Notes: a model not told the origin generated them from the sequence alone. Shown: positions 17,605 to 26,938, numbered from the stretch's first letter. The stretch: DNA of 64,000 nt from Vibrio coralliilyticus (GCF_024449095.1 NZ_CP024628.1:310001-374000); one strand, 5' to 3'. A program made the numbers and translations.

Positions 17605-18540
17605 ATGTATATAAATGATACAGAAGCAGGCACCATCAAAATGATTACCGCTATGGTGTTATCGGGAACCATAGGATTGTTTGTGATTGAGTCAGGTCAG
17701 TCGTTTTGGAATGTCGTATTTTTCCGCTGTTTGATCGCAGGCCTGTTTCTGGCTGGTTACGTTAAATGGCAGTATGGTTCGTTTACTGCAGGCCTGAATA
17801 GAAAAGTACTTGGGTTGATTTTGGCGGGTGGTATTACTTTGGTGGGTAACTGGGTTTTGCTCTTTGCCTCTTTTGATTATATCCCTTTCTCTATTGCGAC
17901 GATTGCTTACCACATGCAACCAATTATGTTAGTCGTTGCTGGTTCACTGATGGCAAGGCAACTGCCAAGCATGAATCTCATTGTGTGGCTATCAGTAGCA
18001 GTGTTGGGGTTGGTATTAGTGACTGATATGGATCTAACGCAGCTAAGTACTTTGCTGCAAGGTGAAGATGTTGGCAGCCAGCAAATATTGTTTGGGCTGT
18101 TATTGGCGCTGGGTGCTGCACTGTTGTACACAGTGACGACATTATTGACCAAAGAAGTCAGCCAAGTATCGCCAAGCGTGATTGCACTTGTTCAGGTCAG
18201 TGTGGGTGTTGTCTTACTATTACCTATGGTGGATTGGTCGGCGCTACCGAAGGTTCCAGTTCAGTGGGGAGCGTTACTCACACTTGGTTTGGTAAATACC
18301 GGATTTATGTACGTCATCATGTATGATGCCTTTCAAAAACTCACCACTCATCTCATCGCCATTTTATCTTTCGTGTACCCCGTGACCGCTTTAGTGGTGG
18401 ATTACTTTGCCTTTGATAATGTGATGAATCTATCGCAAGGTTTGGGAGTCATTGGGATATTGTTGGCTGTATGTGCCGTAAAATTTGACTGGCGGATTGG
18501 AGCATTGATGCCAACCGTAAAAAGTCAGCAAAAAATCTAA
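17605..18540 (+). CDS. DMT-family (EamA) exporter
   Basis: A 311-residue, ten-helix inner-membrane transporter with two EamA repeats (the first ending around the GGITLVGNWVLLFASFDYI region, the second near the C-terminus). GGGG lies seven bases upstream of the ATG. Divergent from an Lrp/AsnC regulator, so amino-acid or related export is plausible. It is the third EamA gene in this window with its own divergent regulator, each from a different regulator family. It is followed by an unusual set of overlapping stem-loops. Confidence 0.86.
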   Translation: MYINDTEAGTIKMITAMVLSGTIGLFVIESGQSFWNVVFFRCLIAGLFLAGYVKWQYGSFTAGLNRKVLGLILAGGITLVGNWVLLFASFDYIPFSIATIAYHMQPIMLVVAGSLMARQLPSMNLIVWLSVAVLGLVLVTDMDLTQLSTLLQGEDVGSQQILFGLLLALGAALLYTVTTLLTKEVSQVSPSVIALVQVSVGVVLLLPMVDWSALPKVPVQWGALLTLGLVNTGFMYVIMYDAFQKLTTHLIAILSFVYPVTALVVDYFAFDNVMNLSQGLGVIGILLAVCAVKFDWRIGALMPTVKSQQKI

Positions 18541-18563
18541 GCAACTCTTTTCCATTTAATTTG

Positions 18564-18637
18564 TGTGGTTATTGATTGCTTTAACCACATTGCAATTGCA
18601 TATTGCAATGTGGTTGCAATATGCGTTTTGTTTTTTT
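18564..18637 (+). terminator. Overlapping alternative stem-loops ending in a T-tract
   Basis: Three mutually exclusive pairings are visible: TGTGGTT 18564-18570 with AACCACA 18583-18589; a perfect 14-bp stem, AACCACATTGCAAT (18583-18596) with ATTGCAATGTGGTT (18602-18615); and an 11-bp stem, GCATATTGCAA (18598-18608) with TTGCAATATGC (18614-18624), directly followed by GTTTTGTTTTTTT. The last is a normal intrinsic terminator for the EamA gene. The nested alternatives resemble an attenuator. Confidence 0.65.
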
Positions 18638-19159
18638 GATTTAATGGCTTTTATTACCCGATTTTCTCTCAAATCGATCATTAAAGTACGATTTTGTCTC
18701 TGGCACATAATTTGTAAACATTCTGTTAAATCCTGTTGCATATCAGCTATCAGAGCCATGTTCAAGAAAGTGTCTGACAGGGTTATTGCATAGAGAATGT
18801 GCTCAACAGCCAATTTTGAGCCCTCTATGCGCTAGCAAAAGAGCAAGATGGCTTCAGAGCCAAGTGATTAAAAAAACAGTATGGTTTTTGAAGTAAGAGA
18901 GTTAGGAACCATAAGTGGAAATGTTGGAATTTGTGCCTGTCAGTGGAACGATTCAACGGCTTAAGCAAAAGCAATTAGAACGGACTCTGTCAAAGCATAT
19001 AGGGCAATGTAGAGAATAGATCATCATTCTGCGAGCTATAAACACCTGCCAACCCAACATTCGTCACATTAGTTCTCACGACATACATTCGCTTGTTACA
19101 ACGCGGAAGTCAGTGATGCGAATTAAAGTGTTTCGTTAGAAAGGATTGAGGGGATAGAT
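18638..19159. other. AT-rich leader region before the chemoreceptor gene
   Basis: About 520 bp without a convincing gene. A 76-codon frame reading rightwards (18563-18793) is Phe/Cys-rich, has no ribosome-binding site and begins inside the hairpins. No cyclic-di-GMP riboswitch core, tRNA or clear promoter pair was seen. The last 20 bases before 19160 contain AGGATTGAGGGG, the ribosome-binding site of the chemoreceptor. Confidence 0.4.
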
Positions 19160-20851
19160 ATGCTATCTAAATTAACCATTGCCCAAAAGGTGTATTTACT
19201 TGGGTTTTCCCAATTGCTTGCCATGATGATTATGGGCGGTTTTGCCCTTTATCAAATGAACAAGATTGGTAACGAGCTGGTTGATATCGCAGAAGAAGAT
19301 ATCCCGTTAACTAAAATGTTGACGGTGGTGACAGAGCATCAGTTGGAACAAGCGATTCTGTTCGAAAGAGCACTCATTAAAGCGATCCGCGTTGAGCAAG
19401 GAATGGCCCAGATGAGCGTATTCGAAGAAGCCAAGAAAAAGGTTCATGACCTGACGGTCAAAACCGAAAAAGAACTCTATGAAGTTGAACAGTTCATCGA
19501 GAAAGCCATACCACTGTTGCACTCAGTTGAGGCGCAAGAAAAATTCGAGAAGCTTCTTGGCAAGCTGAAAGTTGTCGAGAAGTCTTACAGCACGCTTGTT
19601 GGTGAAGTTGACAAAACAATGGACTACGGCAGCAATGGTCAAATCGAAGAGATGCTTGAGTTCTCTAAGAAAGTGGAAGCACATGAAGATGAAATTGATA
19701 AATCGTTGATTTCGATTCTTGATGAGGTGCACAACTTTACTCTCGCCAGTGCACTGCAAGCTGAAGAGGATGAGAAGTATGCGATCAAGTGGATGACGAT
19801 CATTGCTTCAGTGTCGATAGCTTTAGGTGTTCTTCTGCCTTTCTTGGTCACATGTGCTATTCGTACGCCAATCTTAAATTTAATTGATAGATTAAAGCAG
19901 GTTGCTGAAGGCGATGGAGATTTGACTATTCGACTCGACGATTCTTCTCGAGATGAAACCGGAACAGTAGCGAATGCGTTCAATCATTTTTTAGGTGTGT
20001 TGATAGGAACAATTTCGCAAATCAATGGACAGGCGCGAGAGCTTGGTGGATCTTCACAAGTTGCCGTTACCGCTATGCAGCGTACGTTACAGAACGTTGA
20101 AAAGCAGCGTTGCGATATCGAGCAGGTGGCGACAGCGATTAACCAAATGAACGCGACGACACAGGAAGTGGCGAACAGTACGGCCAACGCGTCTTCGGTG
20201 ACTGATGAAGTTCGAAAACGCGTCATGGATGGTCAGAAAGAAGCGCTAGCAACTCAGGAGGTTATCCAAGAGCTTGCGAATGAGGTCACCACATCATCTG
20301 GTGTGATTGAAAACCTTGTTTCTGAAACCAACAATATCGGTCAAGTACTGGAATCTATTCAAGGTATCGCTGAACAAACTAACTTGCTTGCTTTGAATGC
20401 TGCCATCGAAGCGGCTCGCGCAGGTGAAACAGGGCGTGGATTTGCGGTGGTTGCGGACGAGGTTCGCTCACTCGCTCAGCGCACTCAAGAAGCAACGGTG
20501 GATATTCAGCAGCTAGTCGATACGTTGCAGTCTGAAGCAAGAAATGCTGTTTCGAGTATGAAAAAGGGGACAGATACCGCAAAACTTTGTTTAGAGAAGA
20601 GTTCAGAATCTGCCAATACTTTTTCAATTGCTGCAGAATCAGTCAATCAGATCGCAGGGCTTAACTTACAAATTGCTGCTGCGGCTGAGGAGCAATCAAC
20701 GGTTACTCAAGATTTGGATAATAACTTGACCAGCATTAAAACTCTTGCAGAAGAAACCGCGGAAGAAACGAAGAGTACAGCCATGGCGAATGAAGCAATC
20801 GCCAAGCATGTCAATGACTTACACACTAATCTCAGCAAGTTTAAAGTTTAG
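19160..20851 (+). CDS. Methyl-accepting chemotaxis protein
   Basis: A 563-residue chemoreceptor. TM1 lies at about residues 10-30, a helical four-helix-bundle-type periplasmic domain rich in Glu and Lys at about 35-205, TM2 at about 210-233 and HAMP at about 234-287. The cytoplasmic signalling coiled coil carries the invariant tip [19 protein letters not shown] from residue 405. There is no C-terminal NWETF-type CheR-binding pentapeptide. It would signal through CheW/CheA to the flagellar motor. The ligand is unknown. It is transcribed alone from a long leader. Confidence 0.94.
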   Translation: MLSKLTIAQKVYLLGFSQLLAMMIMGGFALYQMNKIGNELVDIAEEDIPLTKMLTVVTEHQLEQAILFERALIKAIRVEQGMAQMSVFEEAKKKVHDLTVKTEKELYEVEQFIEKAIPLLHSVEAQEKFEKLLGKLKVVEKSYSTLVGEVDKTMDYGSNGQIEEMLEFSKKVEAHEDEIDKSLISILDEVHNFTLASALQAEEDEKYAIKWMTIIASVSIALGVLLPFLVTCAIRTPILNLIDRLKQVAEGDGDLTIRLDDSSRDETGTVANAFNHFLGVLIGTISQINGQARELGGSSQVAVTAMQRTLQNVEKQRCDIEQVATAINQMNATTQEVANSTANASSVTDEVRKRVMDGQKEALATQEVIQELANEVTTSSGVIENLVSETNNIGQVLESIQGIAEQTNLLALNAAIEAARAGETGRGFAVVADEVRSLAQRTQEATVDIQQLVDTLQSEARNAVSSMKKGTDTAKLCLEKSSESANTFSIAAESVNQIAGLNLQIAAAAEEQSTVTQDLDNNLTSIKTLAEETAEETKSTAMANEAIAKHVNDLHTNLSKFKV

Positions 20852-20872
20852 GAGCCTCCTCCTAAATAGCAT

Positions 20873-20899
20873 CAAGGCTAGTGTATTACTCTAGCCTTG
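20873..20899. terminator. Bidirectional hairpin between MCP and msrA
   Basis: A perfect 9-bp inverted repeat, CAAGGCTAG with CTAGCCTTG, with a 9-base loop. It overlaps the stop codon of the convergent msrA gene. The T-tracts on both sides are weak. Confidence 0.6.
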
Positions 20900-21379
20900 G
20901 TTGTATTGATTCTTATACTTGTGCAGTAAGTCTATCGAAATGTGGCAATAATCGTCTGGGTAGAGGGTCAGGCGATCCTGATGCTCATCATCGCTTTTGA
21001 CATAGTTGGTCAGCGGAAGTATCTCTACCACAATACGTTCGCGATCTGAGCGAGACTCAATAAAGCCCTGAGCCTGAGTTAAATGCTTATGGTTTATGCT
21101 ATATACGCCAGTGCGGTATTTTTTACCGATATCTTCGCCTTGCTTGTTAAGGCTGTATGGATCGATAATTTCAAAGAAGAAATCCATCAATTCCAGAACT
21201 GATACTTTTTCAGGGTCAAACTGAGTGCGGACGCATTCTGCATAGCCATCATATTCCCCTTTGGTATCCTGACTAGTGCCATTGGCTCTCCCGGCTTCAG
21301 TGAGTAATACTCCTGGCAGGTGCTTCATAAACTCCTGTACACCCCATAAGCAGCCACCAGCAAAATAGATTTCTTCCAT
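20891..21379 (-). CDS. msrA: Peptide methionine sulfoxide reductase A
   Basis: A 162-residue MsrA. The catalytic motif near the N-terminus is GCLWG with Cys10 (family consensus GCFWG), and the RTGVYSINHKH block around residue 90 and the acidic substrate-pocket residues match the family. It reduces the S-epimer of methionine sulfoxide in proteins, using thioredoxin. It is slightly shorter than E. coli MsrA and lacks its N-terminal extension and an obvious C-terminal recycling Cys, resembling the short second MsrA copy of many gamma-proteobacteria. No signal peptide, so cytoplasmic. Confidence 0.86.
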   Translation of the reverse strand: MEEIYFAGGCLWGVQEFMKHLPGVLLTEAGRANGTSQDTKGEYDGYAECVRTQFDPEKVSVLELMDFFFEIIDPYSLNKQGEDIGKKYRTGVYSINHKHLTQAQGFIESRSDRERIVVEILPLTNYVKSDDEHQDRLTLYPDDYCHISIDLLHKYKNQYNQG

Positions 21380-21476
21380 TACGTTATCTCTTGAGATTCA
21401 CTGCCGTGTATTAGAGCAAAACTGCTCCAAATGCTCTACGCCTTTTTACTTTTTAAAACGGTCATCTGAACAGTGA

Positions 21477-21561
21477 TTTAAAGCTTTAAACTTTTTGCGC
21501 CTTCGAATTTCAAAGTAGAAGGCTCTTAAATCGCCATTTTGATGCCTTAAATTGGCGATTT
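21477..21561 (+). promoter_or_regulatory. Palindrome and stem-loop upstream of qnr
   Basis: Two structures lie in the 274-bp gap before qnr: a perfect 14-bp palindrome, TTTAAAGCTTTAAA (21477-21490), and a 9-bp inverted repeat, AAATCGCCA (21528-21536) with TGGCGATTT (21553-21561). Either could affect qnr expression. A full LexA box (CTGT-N8-ACAG) is not present. Confidence 0.4.
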
Positions 21562-21653
21562 TAGGGTGTTTTAAGTGCTTGATGTTTAAGGTTTTATTTT
21601 TATGGAAAAACAAAGGCTTAGAGTGCTAGTCTTGCGCCAACTAAGGAGAACAC

Positions 21654-22307
21654 ATGTCTATAAAAGATCAGACGTATCATCAGCAAGACTTCTCTCATCA
21701 GGACTTACAGCAGCAGGTGTATGAGGGTTGTCAGTTCATTAAATGCAACTTTGACCGAGCGGATTTACGTGATGCAAAGTTTATCAACTGTAAATTCATT
21801 GAAGCGCAAGCGCTGGAAGGGTGCAGCTTCCAATATGCCAACCTCAAGGATGCCAGTTTTGAAAACTGTATGTTAGCCATGAGCCAGTTTGTTGGTGCAG
21901 ATTGTTTTGGTATCGAATTGAGAAAGTGCGATTTAAAAGGTGCGAACTTTCAGCGTGCGAATTTTGTGAACCGTATTAGCCATTCAGCTTACTTTTGTTC
22001 GGCGTACATAACAGGGTGTAACCTGAGTTACACCGACTTCGAGCGCGCATTACTAGAAAAGTGCGAGTTGTTTGAAAATCGTTGGAGTGGTGCCAACCTG
22101 TTCGGAGCCAGTATGCTGGGTGCGGATTTGTCGCGTGGTGAATTCAGCAAAGAGCAGTGGGGCACATTTAACTTGGAAAGCGCAGACTTAACTCATGTTG
22201 ACCTGGAGGGTTTAGACATGCGTAGGGTCTCACTCAATGGTGTGAAGATCTGTGATTGGCAGCAAGAGCAGTTACTGTCGAAGTTTGGTTTGATTGTCAT
22301 TGCTTAA
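21654..22307 (+). CDS. qnr: Qnr-family pentapeptide-repeat protein
   Basis: A 217-residue pentapeptide-repeat protein with the length and block order of plasmid Qnr proteins (218 residues): CxFxxCDF-type repeats in two parts, the central linker GADCFGIELRKCDLKGANF, the loop block SAYFCSAYITGCNLSYT, ELFENRW and the C-terminal EGVKIC-like segment NGVKICDWQQEQLL. These proteins mimic DNA, bind gyrase/topoisomerase IV and protect them from quinolones. Chromosomal qnr genes are native to vibrios and related marine bacteria, so this is intrinsic rather than acquired; no mobile element adjoins it. AAGGAG precedes the ATG. It is close in kind to the Vibrio chromosomal group, but the allele cannot be named. 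Confidence 0.92.
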   Translation: MSIKDQTYHQQDFSHQDLQQQVYEGCQFIKCNFDRADLRDAKFINCKFIEAQALEGCSFQYANLKDASFENCMLAMSQFVGADCFGIELRKCDLKGANFQRANFVNRISHSAYFCSAYITGCNLSYTDFERALLEKCELFENRWSGANLFGASMLGADLSRGEFSKEQWGTFNLESADLTHVDLEGLDMRRVSLNGVKICDWQQEQLLSKFGLIVIA

Positions 22308-22316
22308 ACCTATGCT

Positions 22317-23024
22317 TCACCAAGGCAGTTCTTCACCGCTATAAGAAAGAAAGCTGCCGCTGATATCTGATGTTGCTTCGGAAATGATCTTGACGAGAAC
22401 TGCGGCCACTCTATCAGGTTCAAACAGTTTTCCCTCTGGTACATTGGCTTGAAAAGGTTTTGATAATTCGGTGTCCGTTGTGCCTGGATGTAGTGAAAGG
22501 ACACATGCTTTGGGCATAGTTCTTCCCCATTCAATACTGAGGGTTTTAAGTAGCATATTGAGTGCCGCTTTAGATGAGCGATAGCTATACCAGCCTCCCA
22601 GTTGATTATCTTTAATGCTGCCGACTTTAGCTGAGATAGTTGCGAGCTTTGGCTGGCTGCTATGCTTGAAGGCGCTTTGAAAGTGTTTGGCGATCAACAT
22701 AGTCGGCATCGCATTATTCATGATGTTTTTCAGGTAAAAATCGGGATCAAATGATTTGAGGTTCTTTTCGGGCCCGTGGTGCTTATCATGCAACAATCCA
22801 ACCGCGTTAATAATCCAATCTAATGACTTTATTTCATTAGCTAGCAATTGTACTTTCGCTTCGTTTGTTACGTCTAGTTGATGCCAAATGATTGCTTCAT
22901 GTGAGCTCGGTGGTCGAGTATTTCTATAGGTTGCGTGCACTTCTGTCGAAGGGATTGTTTGCGCTAAATGCTGACAAATTGCGTGGCCTATGCCACCGTT
23001 TCCACCAAAAATTAGTACTTTCAT
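22317..23024 (-). CDS. Short-chain dehydrogenase/reductase (CsgA-like)
   Basis: A 235-residue Rossmann-fold SDR: the nucleotide-binding motif GGNGGIG (residues 8-14), the NAVG motif around residue 73, and the catalytic Tyr and Lys in YSYRSSK (about 145-151), preceded by a Ser in the ATISAKVGS strand. The short length resembles C-factor/CsgA-like SDRs. It uses NAD(P)H; the substrate is unknown. It is convergent with qnr, with only nine bases between stop codons, so the two are not co-transcribed. Confidence 0.85.
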   Translation of the reverse strand: MKVLIFGGNGGIGHAICQHLAQTIPSTEVHATYRNTRPPSSHEAIIWHQLDVTNEAKVQLLANEIKSLDWIINAVGLLHDKHHGPEKNLKSFDPDFYLKNIMNNAMPTMLIAKHFQSAFKHSSQPKLATISAKVGSIKDNQLGGWYSYRSSKAALNMLLKTLSIEWGRTMPKACVLSLHPGTTDTELSKPFQANVPEGKLFEPDRVAAVLVKIISEATSDISGSFLSYSGEELPW

Positions 23025-23305
23025 CGGATACCCTAAAATTAAGCAGTGTGGTTGAGGGATATATGTATAACTATGAGTCTGATTTGTTCTTACGTATTCT
23101 AGGTGAGGGGAGTTTATTGCTAACTTTGTTAAATACGTATTATTTCTGAGAGTTATGACTTTTTAGTGATTTATTGTGATTTCCTTCACGTAAACGGTAA
23201 AGAATTACACTGAACCCTATAAAAAATGGTGCCTTCTTTCAAAGATCATAAATCTATAAGCTAACTTTATATGAGCTAGGTTTCTTAATTTAGAGCGGGT
23301 TTGTC

Positions 23306-24301
23306 ATGCCACTTGTTAAATGGAATTTATTGGCTTTAGGTCTTGGCTCTGTATTGATAGGTGTAGCGGCTTTTGGGGTCGTTAAATATGAATGGCAGGA
23401 AGAGTCTAGTAACCACCAAATAAGAGTTGGTGTCTCTCTGACCCCACTCTCTTCGCCTTTTCTAATTGCTGAGCATCTCGGCTTTTTTGAAGACTATGAT
23501 CTTGATGTTACTCTTTACCCTTGTGTCGGAGGCCTTGCTTGCACTCAACTGATGCTAAATCGTGATGTAGAGTATGCGACGGCTTCCGAATCCGTAGTCA
23601 TGTTCCAGAGTTTCGAACGCAATGATTTGGCCCTGCTGGTCAGCTTTGTTGAATCCGACAACGATTTGAAACTGTTGACGCTGGATCCTTCTGGAATCAA
23701 AGATTTAAGCGCTTTACAGGGTAAAAAGGTGGGCGTGATAAAAGGTAGTGCCAGTGAGTTTTATTTCGATGCTATTTTAATCGCCAATAATCTCAAAAGT
23801 CTTGATGTCGAAAAGGTCTACCTTCAGCCTCATGAGCTGGTTCCCGCTTTATTGTCTTACCGTGTGGAGGCCATTTCAGCATGGGAGCCTATGGGGTATA
23901 AAGCGGATATTCTATCTGCAGCTGAAGTGTTGAATTTAGGGACTCCAGGGGTTTATCAACTCTCTTTCAACTTACTATCGACAACACCTTATCTCGAGTT
24001 TGCTGGCAAAGAACCTACGTATTTATTACAAGCTATTGATGATGCTGTAGAGTGGATTAATGCCAATCCTAGTCAGGCTCTAAGCATCATTACCAAGCGC
24101 CTAAATATTCCAGAAAATCAGGTTAAATGGTCTTGGGAGGACTATGTTTTCCGCCTATCTTTGGGCAATTCTTTACTTTCCAACCTGCAATATCAAGCAA
24201 GATGGGCAGTAGAAAGTGAGTTGGTCGCGAATGAACAACCCGATTTTAGGAACCTTTTTTTTACTCAACCCTATCAGCAGATCATTGCTTTGCGAGAGTA
24301 A
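23306..24301 (+). CDS. NMT1/THI5-like substrate-binding protein
   Basis: A 331-residue periplasmic-binding protein of the NMT1/SsuA/TauA type: an N-terminal hydrophobic segment (about 8-27, signal anchor or uncleaved signal), then VGVSLTPLSSPFLIAEHLGFFEDYDLDVTL, the classic start of this fold, and SALQGKKVGVIKGSASEFYF in the hinge region. No ABC permease or ATPase lies nearby. Instead a diguanylate cyclase starts three bases after the stop codon. The likely role is therefore a ligand-sensing subunit that presents its ligand to the membrane cyclase, not transport. The ligand is unknown. Confidence 0.85.
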   Translation: MPLVKWNLLALGLGSVLIGVAAFGVVKYEWQEESSNHQIRVGVSLTPLSSPFLIAEHLGFFEDYDLDVTLYPCVGGLACTQLMLNRDVEYATASESVVMFQSFERNDLALLVSFVESDNDLKLLTLDPSGIKDLSALQGKKVGVIKGSASEFYFDAILIANNLKSLDVEKVYLQPHELVPALLSYRVEAISAWEPMGYKADILSAAEVLNLGTPGVYQLSFNLLSTTPYLEFAGKEPTYLLQAIDDAVEWINANPSQALSIITKRLNIPENQVKWSWEDYVFRLSLGNSLLSNLQYQARWAVESELVANEQPDFRNLFFTQPYQQIIALRE

Positions 24302-24304
24302 GCC

Positions 24305-25666
24305 ATGTTGGATTCATTGTTTAAGAAGTTGTTTGTTCTATCGACCACTACACTGATGCTGACTTTGTTCATCATTATCTCTTTTGCAAAAGTATCGGAT
24401 GAGCAACGTAAGACAAAAGCCGAGCTGGATCAGATCATTGATTTGCAGTTGTGTGTCGATTTGCTCAGAAGTCAGCTGTGGGTTTTTCTTCAATTTGGTG
24501 ATGAGCCTAGCCTTAATCAAGTCGAGTTAGCTCAGGCGGAATTAGCCACGAAATTAACTGCCTATAAACAAAATAATAGTCTGCTGGGTAATATCCAACG
24601 TATGAACCGCAGCTTGAACGCGCTGCTGAATAAAGAGAAACAAGTCTACTTCTTATCAATTAATGGCTTGGATGATCAGAACTCTGGGAATATTAATGCT
24701 CGGGGGTTGCTTCACTCTCGCTACAATATGATTGTTCAGAATATGACGGAAGAACTCGCTTATGTTCATCAGTCGGTACTTAATCGTAATGCAGACAGCC
24801 TTCACCAAGTGATGTTCTATGCCGCGGCTTGGTTGGTCATCTGCTCAATCTTAGTCAGTGCAACGGCTTGGTTAATTGCTTTTCGCTTCAAATCAGGTGC
24901 AGAAGCCATGAAAAACGCGATGGTTGACTTGGCTGAAGGGAAATTAGACTCGAAAGTAGAAGCAGTGAAAATGGACACCGAGTTTCGAATCATGGCGCAG
25001 TTTTTTAACCAGATGACGTTGTCATTGTGTGAAACTACGGTGACTAAGCAAGAGTTGGAAGAGGAGGTGATGCGTCAAACGCAGCAACTTAAGCATAAGC
25101 AGGAACAACTGATCTTTTTATCTGAACATGACCCACTGACTAACCTAGTTAATCGCCGAGCTTTTGATAAAGCACTAGAAAATGCCATCGTGAAAGCGAA
25201 CCGAACTCAATGCAAGCTGGCTATTTTCTTCATTGATTTGGATGACTTTAAATCTGTGAATGACACCTTTGGGCATGAAGCTGGAGATGCCATTCTTATT
25301 GAAGTTGCCAGTCGTATTACTGCCGCCATTCGAGAGTCTGATTTTGCAGGGCGCTTTGGTGGCGATGAATTTGTTATCTGTCTTGACCTATTACATGATT
25401 TTGAAATTGTTGCGAAAAAGGCAGAGCAATTACTGGATGCGATCAACGCACCGATTGAGTTTAATGGTCGAACGCTTAAGGTTGGGGCGAGTATAGGTGT
25501 CAGTTACTTCCCTGAGCAAACCAAGAACAAAGAGGTGTTGTTAAGTATGGCGGATGAAGCCATGTACAGAGCAAAGCGGATGGCAGGTTCGGTTTGTTTT
25601 GATGGTAAAACAACCGTTTGTAAAAAAGGTTCTCAATCAGTTAGGTTAACATCAATCAATGATTAA
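24305..25666 (+). CDS. Membrane diguanylate cyclase (GGDEF)
   Basis: A 453-residue protein: TM1 about 10-28, a periplasmic helical domain (about 30-168), TM2 about 170-194, a HAMP-like linker, a coiled coil (about 245-270) and a GGDEF domain with the intact motif GGDEF at 352-356 and an RESD inhibitory I-site five residues before it (343-346). It should make cyclic di-GMP from two GTP and be subject to product inhibition. Directly coupled to the upstream substrate-binding protein, the presumed input subunit. Confidence 0.93.
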   Translation: MLDSLFKKLFVLSTTTLMLTLFIIISFAKVSDEQRKTKAELDQIIDLQLCVDLLRSQLWVFLQFGDEPSLNQVELAQAELATKLTAYKQNNSLLGNIQRMNRSLNALLNKEKQVYFLSINGLDDQNSGNINARGLLHSRYNMIVQNMTEELAYVHQSVLNRNADSLHQVMFYAAAWLVICSILVSATAWLIAFRFKSGAEAMKNAMVDLAEGKLDSKVEAVKMDTEFRIMAQFFNQMTLSLCETTVTKQELEEEVMRQTQQLKHKQEQLIFLSEHDPLTNLVNRRAFDKALENAIVKANRTQCKLAIFFIDLDDFKSVNDTFGHEAGDAILIEVASRITAAIRESDFAGRFGGDEFVICLDLLHDFEIVAKKAEQLLDAINAPIEFNGRTLKVGASIGVSYFPEQTKNKEVLLSMADEAMYRAKRMAGSVCFDGKTTVCKKGSQSVRLTSIND

Positions 25667-25855
25667 TCTGGTTATCAACATCGTTTGAAATTGCTAAATA
25701 GTGTTAGGGCATATCTTAAGGAATTGTAAACCTTCTTAAACACTCAGCTATTAACAGATTTAACGCATTATCTCGACATTATTGTCAATTATCGACATCT
25801 TATCCGCGTTTGGCTCATGCATAATTTGTGAGCTGTATTAGGATAGGAAGCCAAA

Positions 25856-26464
25856 ATGGATAAAGAACATAGTTTGCGAGAGAACTTACTCGCGCTGATT
25901 TTAGGGAGTGCTCTGGTTTCACTTGGAGTAATTTTCTTCAATAAAGTCGGTTTGTTAACTGGTGGTACCGCAGGGCTATCGATATTTCTGACCAAGGTAA
26001 GCGATTTCAGCTTTGGTCAGGTGTTTTTTGTACTTAACTTACCGTTCTATGCCTTGTCGATTACCCGTATGGGCTGGCGGTTTACCGTGAATACTTTTGT
26101 CGCTGTAAGCATTGTTTCCCTTGCTGTCGATCATCTCCATCATGTCATAGAGATTGCTCGTATCGAGCCTGTATACGCTGCACTGCTAGGAGGAGGCTTA
26201 ATAGGTATGGGGATGTTGGTTATCTTCCGTCATAAGATGAGTCTAGGAGGGTTTAACATTCTCGCGTTATTTCTTCAGGAGCGTTTTGGTATTCGAGCGG
26301 GTAAAGTCCAAATGGCGCTCGATTGCTCGATCGTTGTTTTATCTCTGTTCATCGTTGATATTTCCTTGATTCTTCTCTCTGTTGTCGGTGCGATAACGAC
26401 AAACTTGATTCTGGCAATGAATCACAAGCCTGGACGCTACCAGCCTCAGCCGATAGCCCCTTAA
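25856..26464 (+). CDS. YitT-family membrane protein
   Basis: A 202-residue membrane protein with five to six hydrophobic helices. It carries the YitT/DUF161 hallmarks GSALVSLGVIFFNKVGLLTGGTAGLS near the N-terminus and LGGGLIGMGMLVIFRHKMSLGGFNILAL in the middle. The C-terminal DUF2179 domain of Bacillus YitT is absent, as is common in proteobacteria. The function of the family is poorly known (possibly transport). AGGAAG precedes the ATG. It stands alone. Confidence 0.85.
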   Translation: MDKEHSLRENLLALILGSALVSLGVIFFNKVGLLTGGTAGLSIFLTKVSDFSFGQVFFVLNLPFYALSITRMGWRFTVNTFVAVSIVSLAVDHLHHVIEIARIEPVYAALLGGGLIGMGMLVIFRHKMSLGGFNILALFLQERFGIRAGKVQMALDCSIVVLSLFIVDISLILLSVVGAITTNLILAMNHKPGRYQPQPIAP

Positions 26465-26485
26465 TTTGGAAGATTGAATAAGGGT

Positions 26486-26514
26486 TTACGGCTTAGCATC
26501 ATGCTAAGTCGTAA
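26486..26514. repeat. 29-bp near-perfect inverted repeat
   Basis: TTACGGCTTAGCAT and ATGCTAAGTCGTAA flank a single C, with one G-T pair. It lies 22 bases after the YitT stop codon. There is no T-tract after it, so it is either a transcript-end stabiliser or a protein-binding site. The rest of the gap to 26938 is AT-rich with no visible gene; AAGGATT precedes the next start. Confidence 0.5.
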
Positions 26515-26938
26515 CCGGCGACTTCGATTTCAGGCACAAAACATTTCCTTGTGTTGCCGTAGGAAATAGACTTCCCCTATCAAATAAACAGATCTTGCTC
26601 TTCCCGTGGCCGTGCTGAATACATCAACTTTATGTAGCTGTCAGGAACCTAGAGGTAAATTTCGCCAACATGTAGACATATTTACCTTATTTATGTTTTT
26701 TGGTGTGGCTTGTTTTTATTTAACTTATTGTATTTTAAATGCTTTGTTGTTGGCATTGTCTTTGCTGAAAACTTTTCGCTAAGTCGGTTCTTTAGTGAAA
26801 CGAATGAACAATAAAAAGCATAAATGATATGGATATTTATTATCTATATGATGTCGAAGCTAGTGCTGACTCGTATAAAAATATGTCTGACGATAATCAG
26901 GTAAGAACAATAGGCTGTCATTCTAATAAGGATTATTT

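Noticed and set aside
18563..18793. 76-codon open frame downstream of the Lrp-linked EamA gene
   Set aside because: It starts inside the hairpins, has no ribosome-binding site and has a Phe/Cys-rich chance composition.
18800..19159. Cyclic-di-GMP riboswitch before the chemoreceptor
   Set aside because: The conserved GEMM core motifs were looked for and not found.
21466..21473. LexA-type SOS box upstream of qnr (CTGAACAG)
   Set aside because: Only a fused half-site pair; the full CTGT-N8-ACAG spacing is absent.
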